From positions 1-58,983 of the forward strand of contig CAYPIE010000030.1 in the NCBI GenBank assembly GCA_964410665.1: a DNA stretch of 58,983 nt, read 5' to 3'. Of this stretch, positions 53,098 to 58,983 are shown one piece after another. A program made the translations under genes and the position numbers. Source of the DNA: CAYPIE01 sp964410665. Lineage in GTDB: Bacteria > Planctomycetota > Planctomycetia > Gemmatales > Gemmataceae. The notes beneath the pieces were generated by a model. That model was not told the origin of the DNA and searched no databases. It saw nothing but the letters and a program-made list of their open reading frames with translations. Position 1 is the stretch's first letter, and each line of letters starts with the position of its first letter.

Positions 53098-56013
53098 GTG
53101 TATCTGCGTAGCTTCGGTTTGTTTCTGGTCCTCGGGATGCTGCTGGGGGTTGCTGGTTCCGCCATGGCCCAGCCGCGGCCCTCGGAATTCTATGAGGCTC
53201 CGGAAACACCCCAAGAATTTTGGCGTGCTCTCCGTTTTGAAACCTCTGTAGGCAATTATGAATTGGCGGCCCGTTACCTCCGCCAGTTTCTCGCCAGTAA
53301 GCCCAATGAGGATGTGTACCTAGAATTGCTCGGCGAAAAGGGACCCGATGCCGATCGCACCGGGCTGGCCCCGTTTCTGGCCCTTCGCAATGTTCCTACC
53401 TGGTCGGTCGATCCCGAACTGCAAAAGGAAGCCAAGCAAAACGTCGAGACAGTCATCGCTCAGGCGACGGTGGCGTTACGAAACTTTCTCGGCAATCCCA
53501 AGCGTCTGGCCCGGCTGGTGCAGCAACTAATTGCCTCGCCGGAAGAGCAGATCTATGCCGAGCAAGAGTTGCGGCGGGCTGGAGTTGCCGCGATTCCGAT
53601 TCTGCTGGATACGCTGCAGTTTGAACCGAACAATGAGCTGCGTAGGAATATCTTGCTGCTGCTGCCTTCGCTGGATGAATCCACCGTCCCGGCGACCTTG
53701 GCGTTTCTGGATACGACCAATCTTCGCTTGCGACTTGGGGTTCTCGATGCCCTGGCCCAACGCCGGGACATTCTGGCTTTGAGCGGCCGGCCCGAGACCG
53801 ATCTGCGGCCAACGTTGTGGTACTACGCCTCTTTGCCGGGGCCCGATCCCAATCTTCTCCGGGATCGGGCCCGCTCGTTGTTGGCGAATTTGTTCGGCAA
53901 GGATCCCGCCGGTTGTGATCCCGTGCAAGTGCTGTTGAGTTTCAGCCGCTCGCTCTATGATGGTAAGGCCAACTTTGCCAATCCCGACCAGATACCCGTC
54001 TGGCGGTATACGGCTGCAACACGGCAGCTGATTCCTCCACCGGACCAACCACCGTTTTATACTGCCTCCCGGGCTGCGGAGTATTTTGGTTTGCGTTATG
54101 CTCGCTGGGCCCTCGAGCGTTCGGCCGATCCGACGGCGGCGCAAGTCCTATTCCTGAGTCTGGCCTTGGACGGTGCATTTCAGCGGGCGCCTTTGGATAG
54201 TTTTCTCATTCAAACCTCTCCCGAGGTCTATCGGTTGGCAGCGACCGCTCCGCTTGAGATCCTCCTGCATACCCTGGCTGCCGCTCTCACGGCGGAACGC
54301 ACCCCGGTGGCCCTGGGGGCCTTGCAGGTCCTGTCCGAACGACGCAGTGATCTGGCTGGCTTACCCTATGCCTGTCCAGGCCCCAACGGCAAACAAATTG
54401 TTTCCGAATCGCTACTGGCTCAGGCACTCAATTACAAGCCCGACTTCCGCATTCGTTTCTACGCGGCGGTGACCCTGCTGCGCATTCCCGAGCCACTGCC
54501 GAATGTACCACGCACCCGGGTGTTGGAAGTGTTGCGGCAAGCCTTGCTTGCCCAGCCCAACGACGTGCCCACGGCCCTGCTGGCCGACCCCGATCTGGTC
54601 CGCCTCCGGAGCGTAGAAAAACTTCTAGGGCAACTGGGATATCGCGTGGTAACGGCACGTACCGGCAAACAACTGCTGCGACGGCTGCAACACGAAGGGC
54701 TGCAACCGGATCTGGTCGTCATCGATCGGTACTTGGCTTATCCCCCCTTACCGGACCTGTTAGCCAACTTGCGGCAAGATGCACGCTTCGCTGCGTTGCC
54801 GCTGTTGCTGATGGCATCGCGGGATGTTTCGACACTGACATTTCCCATTGAGGGGGCAGATCGGATTACCCTGTTTTTGCGTCTGGGTGTCCTGGTAGCG
54901 GCCACCGATCCAGTCGATTTTCCCGCTGACAAGATTTTGAATCCGGAGTTTCTCCAAGACGCTCAGGTTCGCCTGGAGAATGAACAGCTGCTGGATCGGA
55001 TCAACCAGACGCTTCAAGAGCGTCTCGACCGTCTCAGACGACTGGTCGCCTCGACGGGGATCGAACTCAGCCGGCCGGTCGAGAAGAAGTTGGAATACCT
55101 CACGCTGCTGGTGGCAGCGGAAGACTTCCCGCTACCAGCCTTGCCCAAGGCACGGCTGGAATCGCTGCGGGTGAGTCCTGATGTGGTGACGCCGGTGGTG
55201 ATTCCGTTCGCCGAGCAGATCGATCGTCGACTGATCAATCTGGTGGCACAGATTGATGAGGAGATTAGTCCGGCAATTCAAAAGCGGGTCGATGCGTTGC
55301 GGACGACTTTGGACACCACCTTGTCGCGGACGGCGACCACCGGGCCACGTGATCTGCGAAACGAACTTCGTTTACAGACGCTGGCCGAGCCGTATGACCG
55401 GATTCGGGTGATCGCCGAGCCCTTTGCTGCCCAAGCACTGGCCGGGGAGATTGCCGCGTTGCAAGCCAGCCCAGAAGCCACGCCCTCGTTGTCGCCGGCG
55501 GCACAACGCTACTACACCCTGATTGCCCTAGGATTGCTTGGAGAGATGGCCTCCGGAAAAATTCCCTGCTACCAGGTGGAGTTGTTGGAAGCGGAGGTGC
55601 GTCAACAATCGCGGGCGCCCGAAGAGGGGGTGGTCAATCTGGCGCTAGAGGTTTTGCAATATATTGGCATTCCTGAATGTCAGTGGGAGTTGGCACGGGT
55701 CAGTGCGGATGTCAATCGTCCAGCGGCCCTGCGGGTCAATGCCACGGCGGGCTTGATCGGTCATATCCAGCGGTTTGGGATGCTGTTGCGACCCGAACAA
55801 GTGGCTCTGATCCAGCAGCAGTTGCCGAGTATTCAGGATCGGGTGTTGCGTGGTCGTTTGGAGGTGCTGCTTGGGATTGTGACTCCCAGCGAACAGAGCA
55901 CACGGGAGCAGATGGAAGTCTACACTCCACCGCCGCCGATGCCTGCGGCTCCACCAATGCCGCCGAAGCAAGACCCGAACCAGCCTGCTTCGCCTCCAGT
56001 CAACCCCTCCTGA
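53098..56013 (+). CDS. Secreted protein with internal receiver domain
   Basis: A 971-residue protein. The GTG start at 53098 has AGGAGA eight bases upstream and gives a clean signal peptide (V-Y-L-R-S-F-G-L-F-L-V-L, cleavage A-M-A|Q). Residues 30-480 are helical with HEAT-like stretches (A-A-I-P-I-L-L-D-T-L). Residues 493-610 match a response-regulator receiver: acidic D497 and D499 (L-L-A-D-P-D), L-G-Y-R-V-V-T-A, phosphoacceptor-like Asp543 (V-V-I-D-R-Y-L) and L-P-L-L-L-M-A-S-R. The rest is helical, ending in a Pro-rich tail. No kinase partner is adjacent. A receiver beyond a signal peptide cannot meet cytoplasmic ATP-dependent kinases, so it may be a structural pseudo-receiver. Function unknown. 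Confidence 0.75.
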   Translation: MYLRSFGLFLVLGMLLGVAGSAMAQPRPSEFYEAPETPQEFWRALRFETSVGNYELAARYLRQFLASKPNEDVYLELLGEKGPDADRTGLAPFLALRNVPTWSVDPELQKEAKQNVETVIAQATVALRNFLGNPKRLARLVQQLIASPEEQIYAEQELRRAGVAAIPILLDTLQFEPNNELRRNILLLLPSLDESTVPATLAFLDTTNLRLRLGVLDALAQRRDILALSGRPETDLRPTLWYYASLPGPDPNLLRDRARSLLANLFGKDPAGCDPVQVLLSFSRSLYDGKANFANPDQIPVWRYTAATRQLIPPPDQPPFYTASRAAEYFGLRYARWALERSADPTAAQVLFLSLALDGAFQRAPLDSFLIQTSPEVYRLAATAPLEILLHTLAAALTAERTPVALGALQVLSERRSDLAGLPYACPGPNGKQIVSESLLAQALNYKPDFRIRFYAAVTLLRIPEPLPNVPRTRVLEVLRQALLAQPNDVPTALLADPDLVRLRSVEKLLGQLGYRVVTARTGKQLLRRLQHEGLQPDLVVIDRYLAYPPLPDLLANLRQDARFAALPLLLMASRDVSTLTFPIEGADRITLFLRLGVLVAATDPVDFPADKILNPEFLQDAQVRLENEQLLDRINQTLQERLDRLRRLVASTGIELSRPVEKKLEYLTLLVAAEDFPLPALPKARLESLRVSPDVVTPVVIPFAEQIDRRLINLVAQIDEEISPAIQKRVDALRTTLDTTLSRTATTGPRDLRNELRLQTLAEPYDRIRVIAEPFAAQALAGEIAALQASPEATPSLSPAAQRYYTLIALGLLGEMASGKIPCYQVELLEAEVRQQSRAPEEGVVNLALEVLQYIGIPECQWELARVSADVNRPAALRVNATAGLIGHIQRFGMLLRPEQVALIQQQLPSIQDRVLRGRLEVLLGIVTPSEQSTREQMEVYTPPPPMPAAPPMPPKQDPNQPASPPVNPS

Positions 56014-56136
56014 TTCGGAATCAGGCCGGTTTTCCACAGCGTTCGCGCAAGTTATGATCGCTTTTGGATCCTGTTGGTGATGAGATGGGTCCAAGGGTCA
56101 GCGGTCGCGGCGTTGTGGACAAGCGGAGGCACAATG

Positions 56137-56898
56137 ATGACGGTTCATTTCAATTCTCCCCAAGGGAAACTGCCTAGCTTGGAGGACTTACTGGGTCAGT
56201 TTCTCCAGCAGCCGCCGGCGCTGTCCTCAACCGAAGGGGTGGAGCCCTATCAGGTGTCCACCAGCTTTGTCAGGGATCCCCAAGCCACGTGGCAAGGTGC
56301 GTTGACCGCCGTGGATCTTCTGCTGGCCCCCGATGCCAGCCGAGCGCCGATCCCATCCGGCTGGTCGATGCTATTGCAGCAATCGGTGCATTTGCCGGCG
56401 TTGCCCATGGCGGTGGGACATTTTCCGCAGCTAGTGCGTGACCATCAGCCGCTGCTGCAGGTAAGCCGTCTGGCGGAACTGCAACCGGATGTGAATTCGG
56501 TGATCGGGCTTGAAACCCAAGGGCTAACCCTGGAGCACCCCGATCCGCAGGTTGTGCAATTGCTTCAGGCAGGCATGGCGCGGCTTGGTGGGCGGTTTGC
56601 CGAAGCAGAGGCTGTGCTGGCGGGCTTGCCTGCGGAGCTGGCGGCAGTGGTCGCGAACGAACAAGCGGCGGTGCAGTGGCTGGCCGGGGATACGCATGGG
56701 GCACTCACGCGTTGGCAGGCACTACCTGAGAGCATTCCGGTCCGCTGGAATCGGGCGCTGGGCTTGTTGTTTGGCGACCAAGCCCATGCGGCGGTGTCCA
56801 TGTTTCGTGGGTTACAACTGGAACTCGGCGAGGCCAATCCCTGGTTTCATCTGACTGGGCTGTATGCCGCTTTGGCGGAGATGCATGCGTCAAGGTGA
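56137..56898 (+). CDS. TPR-like hypothetical protein
   Basis: A 253-residue protein. M-T-V-H-F-N-S-P-Q-G-K begins the chain; GGAGG lies seven bases before ATG 56137 (ATG 56134 is one codon earlier). The second half has helical repeats of the tetratricopeptide kind (A-G-M-A-R-L-G-G-R-F-A-E-A-E-A-V-L and following). No signal peptide or membrane helix is seen. It follows the secreted protein by 123 bp and could share its promoter. A protein-protein contact role is likely; the partner is unknown. Confidence 0.6.
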   Translation: MTVHFNSPQGKLPSLEDLLGQFLQQPPALSSTEGVEPYQVSTSFVRDPQATWQGALTAVDLLLAPDASRAPIPSGWSMLLQQSVHLPALPMAVGHFPQLVRDHQPLLQVSRLAELQPDVNSVIGLETQGLTLEHPDPQVVQLLQAGMARLGGRFAEAEAVLAGLPAELAAVVANEQAAVQWLAGDTHGALTRWQALPESIPVRWNRALGLLFGDQAHAAVSMFRGLQLELGEANPWFHLTGLYAALAEMHASR

Positions 56899-56918
56899 AT
56901 GCAAAACAGGAAGGCAAA

Positions 56919-56947
56919 CCCCTCGCGATATCGCTGATCGCGAGGGG
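56919..56947. terminator. Hairpin between convergent genes
   Basis: Arms CCCCTCGCGAT (56919-56929) and ATCGCGAGGGG (56937-56947) with a 7-nt loop. It lies between the convergent genes ending at 56898 and 56957 and could terminate both. Confidence 0.7.
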
Positions 56948-56956
56948 CGTCTATGA

Positions 56957-57169
56957 TTAACCCGCCTTGGAGATCGGTTCATTCAAGGGTGGCCATTCCT
57001 TTTCCACGCCTTCGGTGACGATCTGCTCGAGTTGGTCGTTACTGATTTGGAATTGATCCATCACATGCTTTTTGGAATCCCGGACACTCATGGTTTGGGT
57101 ATCTTGGACATCCACCAACGCGCGAAAGATTTCCCGGCGTTGTTGTACGGTCAAACGCTTGCTCGGCAT
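56957..57169 (-). CDS. Small conserved planctomycete protein
   Basis: A 70-residue protein beginning M-P-S-K-R-L-T-V-Q-Q-R-R-E-I-F-R-A-L-V and ending near E-G-V-E-K-E-W-P-P-L-N. The pattern resembles a small helical protein I have seen repeatedly in planctomycetes; no function is known. AAGGAG five bases before ATG 57169 is the strongest ribosome site nearby and rules out the longer frame to 57334. Charged helices suggest a DNA- or protein-binding cytoplasmic factor; this is a guess. Confidence 0.7.
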   Translation of the reverse strand: MPSKRLTVQQRREIFRALVDVQDTQTMSVRDSKKHVMDQFQISNDQLEQIVTEGVEKEWPPLNEPISKAG

Positions 57170-57522
57170 GGTTGCTCCTTCGCTGGGTTTCGGGGGAACT
57201 GGTCGAAAACCAGTGGATAGACAATTCAGTCCTATCGGACGGTTAGGTCCGCTCAGCACATTGCCAGGCCATAGCGTTCGAGGGGAAACGTGGATGCGGA
57301 TCTGTCCTTGACAAGGAGAGGCAGAAACCCGCACGAAACACTTGCACCTGAACAGGGCAATGACTATCTAGTATCCAGTATACGTGTTCAGTCCCGCCAG
57401 GAAGTCAAAATTCGGAGATTTTTCCCGTTTTTCGCGAGGAATATCCGTTACGCTCGTCCAGCCGGGGGACATCCGCCTTATCTCGTCCTAACTGAGATGC
57501 ACACCTGATCGGAGAATCGTGC
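57170..57522. other. Divergent promoter region
   Basis: 353 bp between the small minus-strand gene and the plus-strand M20 gene. It should carry promoters for both. I see no additional gene and no clear consensus promoter. Confidence 0.5.
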
Positions 57523-58857
57523 ATGAGAGCACGCATCGTTTGTGGGCTTGCTTGCGTATTCGTTCTGACCAATACCGCATTTGCGCAAAAGACACCCGCG
57601 ATCCTGACGGCGGTGGATGCTCAAATTAAGACGGAGCTACCCGAACTCATTGCGCTGTACAAAACCCTACATCGGCAACCGGAACTATCCCTAAAGGAAG
57701 TGCAAACCGCCGCGCGGCTCGCCACGCAGATGCGCGAACTCGGCTTCAGCGTGACCGAGAAGGTTGGCGGCACTGGACTGGTCTGTTTACTCAAGAACGG
57801 CGAAGGGCCCACCATCCTCGTCCGCACCGATATGGATGCCCTACCAGTGGTGGAACAGACGGGGTTGGCCTATGCCAGCAAGGTCCGTGCGCGGAATCCC
57901 GCCGGCCAGGAAGTCGGAGTGATGCATGCCTGCGGTCATGATGTGCATATGACCGTTTGGGTTGGCACCGCTCGAGTGCTGACCGCCCTCAAGAACCGCT
58001 GGCACGGGACGCTGATGTTCATCGCTCAGCCGGCCGAAGAGATTGGCACGGGGGCACGTCAGATGCTAGCCGATGGTTTGTTTAAACGCTTCCCTCGACC
58101 GGATTATGCCTTGGCATTGCATGCCGATGCTCTGCTAGAAGTCGGCAAAATTCGCTACAGTGAGGGGCTGGCTATGGCCAACGTGGATACCGTTGAGGTG
58201 ATTGTGCGTGGCCGCGGCGGCCATGGGGCCGCGCCACACACGACCATCGATCCGGTGGTGCTGGCCGCCAAGATGATCCTGGACTTTCAAACGATTGTTA
58301 GCCGCGAAGTCAACCCGATCTACCCAGCAGTGGTCACCGTCGGCTCGATTCATGGCGGCACCAAGGCCAATGTCATCCCCAACGAGGTCAAGTTGCAGCT
58401 GACCGTGCGTACCACCACCGATCAGGTGCGTAAGCAGGTGCTCGATGCCATCGAGCGGATCGCCAAGGGGGACGCCAAAACCGCAGGGGCGCCCGAACCG
58501 ACCGTACGAGTGGATCCGGGCGAATTTACGCCAGCACTGTACAACGATACCCAGTTAACCCGACGTGTGGTGCAGCTGTTTCGTCGCATCTTTGGCCGCG
58601 AACAGATTGAGTCCCGCCCCCCCATCATGGGCGGCGAAGACTTTGCCCGTTATGGGCGGGCCGGCGTGCCGATCCTGATGTTCTTTTTGGGCACCATCGA
58701 TGTCGACCGCATGGCTGCCTCGAAAAAAACGGGCGGCACTCCGCTGCCGTCGATGCACTCCGACTCGTACTATCCTGTCCCCGAAGCATCGATCAAGACA
58801 GGGGTGCGGGCCATGAGCATGGCCGTGCTCGATCTGCTTGATAAGTCTGAGAATTGA
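57523..58857 (+). CDS. Secreted M20-family amidohydrolase
   Basis: A 444-residue metallopeptidase/amidohydrolase of the M20D type. The signal peptide is residues 1-21 (A-F-A|Q). Metal ligands are in H-A-C-G-H-D-V-H (Cys137, His139, His142) and P-A-E-E (Glu172-173); M-D-A-L-P near 104 and the late G-G-E-D-F and H-S-D-S-Y-Y are typical. The dimerisation domain starts near G-R-G-G-H-G-A-A-P-H. M20D enzymes hydrolyse N-acyl amino acids, such as hippurate or indole-acetyl-amino acids. The window also has a GH3 enzyme that could make such conjugates, 15 kb away; a link is only a thought. Confidence 0.92.
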   Translation: MRARIVCGLACVFVLTNTAFAQKTPAILTAVDAQIKTELPELIALYKTLHRQPELSLKEVQTAARLATQMRELGFSVTEKVGGTGLVCLLKNGEGPTILVRTDMDALPVVEQTGLAYASKVRARNPAGQEVGVMHACGHDVHMTVWVGTARVLTALKNRWHGTLMFIAQPAEEIGTGARQMLADGLFKRFPRPDYALALHADALLEVGKIRYSEGLAMANVDTVEVIVRGRGGHGAAPHTTIDPVVLAAKMILDFQTIVSREVNPIYPAVVTVGSIHGGTKANVIPNEVKLQLTVRTTTDQVRKQVLDAIERIAKGDAKTAGAPEPTVRVDPGEFTPALYNDTQLTRRVVQLFRRIFGREQIESRPPIMGGEDFARYGRAGVPILMFFLGTIDVDRMAASKKTGGTPLPSMHSDSYYPVPEASIKTGVRAMSMAVLDLLDKSEN

Positions 58858-58914
58858 GCGGTCTGGAGGTTAAGCGACAGACGAAAGACCCAAAGCGCTT
58901 GCAGTGCGGGGAAA

Positions 58915-58983
58915 GCGGCAGAGGCGGTTGCGATGCTGGAAGCGGCAGAGGCGGTTGCGATGCGGGGAAAGCGGCAGAGGCGA
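58915..58983. repeat. 27-29-nt tandem repeat, inverse of the 5' end
   Basis: Units starting at 58915, 58942 and 58971 share GCGGCAGAGGCGGTTGCGAT. Their complement is the repeat family at 109-255. It follows the M20 gene, as the 5' array follows the gene at 281-1798, so relative to each gene the orientation is equal. The window ends inside the array. Confidence 0.8.

Noticed and set aside
1..58983. CRISPR arrays, tRNA, rRNA or phage genes
   Set aside because: No regular repeat-spacer pattern, no clover-leaf with the GGTTCGA-type arm in any intergenic region, and no phage structural genes were found by reading both strands.

Overview
The window looks like part of a chromosome from a planctomycete, most likely family Gemmataceae. 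It is GC-rich by eye. Supporting signs are two proteins with the Gemmata-type TIGR02996 N-terminal domain, a Ser/Thr kinase fused to WD40 repeats behind an ECF sigma factor, DUF1573 and PQQ-propeller secreted proteins, a giant alpha-2-macroglobulin, and a chlamydia/planctomycete-type V-ATPase operon containing DUF2764. I see no rRNA, tRNA, CRISPR array, phage or intact transposon.

Layout. 1-280: palindromes and a 26-nt tandem repeat; related repeats recur in inverse orientation at the 3' end, so the window may be a contig broken at repeats on both sides. 281-8699: a membrane protein diverging from an ECF sigma factor followed by a 2018-residue alpha-2-macroglobulin whose N-terminus resembles an anti-sigma factor. 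8783-15098: two TIGR02996 paralogues around a DUF2157/GDYXXLXY membrane protein and a secreted PQQ propeller, then a DUF4058 protein with a palindrome inside its coding sequence. 15290-22426: an isocitrate-lyase/PEP-mutase-family enzyme, a sodium:solute symporter, and an ECF sigma/WD40-kinase pair. 23041-31275: a LOG-family protein and a V-type ATPase operon in the order B-D-I-K-E-DUF2764-A, a circular permutation of the chlamydial order. 31276-32379: gene-poor, with a perfect 28-bp inverted repeat and a decayed transposase end. 32380-36303: mraZ-rsmH-LysM protein, preceded by four 10-bp-spaced MraZ-type boxes. 36510-42736: an MFS transporter, then a tightly packed set of alpha/beta hydrolase, MFS transporter, PhnL-like ABC ATPase and GH3-family acyl-amido synthetase. 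43445-48989: an EEP-family phosphodiesterase, a TIM-barrel isomerase, an ECF sigma/zinc anti-sigma pair, DUF1573 and a PLP trans-sulfuration enzyme. 49110-51778: argH-lysA. 52066-58857: an SGNH hydrolase, a secreted protein containing a receiver domain, a TPR-like protein, a small conserved protein and a secreted M20 amidohydrolase.

How genes work together. Three ECF sigma factors each have a different partner: an alpha-2-macroglobulin with an anti-sigma-like N-terminus, a WD40 receptor kinase, and a classical zinc anti-sigma. The first pair would link a surface protease trap to transcription. The hydrolase-MFS-PhnL-GH3 set may form an undescribed conjugation/export pathway. The V-ATPase operon encodes A, B, D, E, I and K plus DUF2764. 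argH and lysA are translationally coupled steps of arginine and lysine/peptidoglycan synthesis. Stable hairpins close several transcription units. Starts were chosen from Shine-Dalgarno spacing, family N-termini and signal peptides; functions are inferred from recognised motifs, since no database search was possible.
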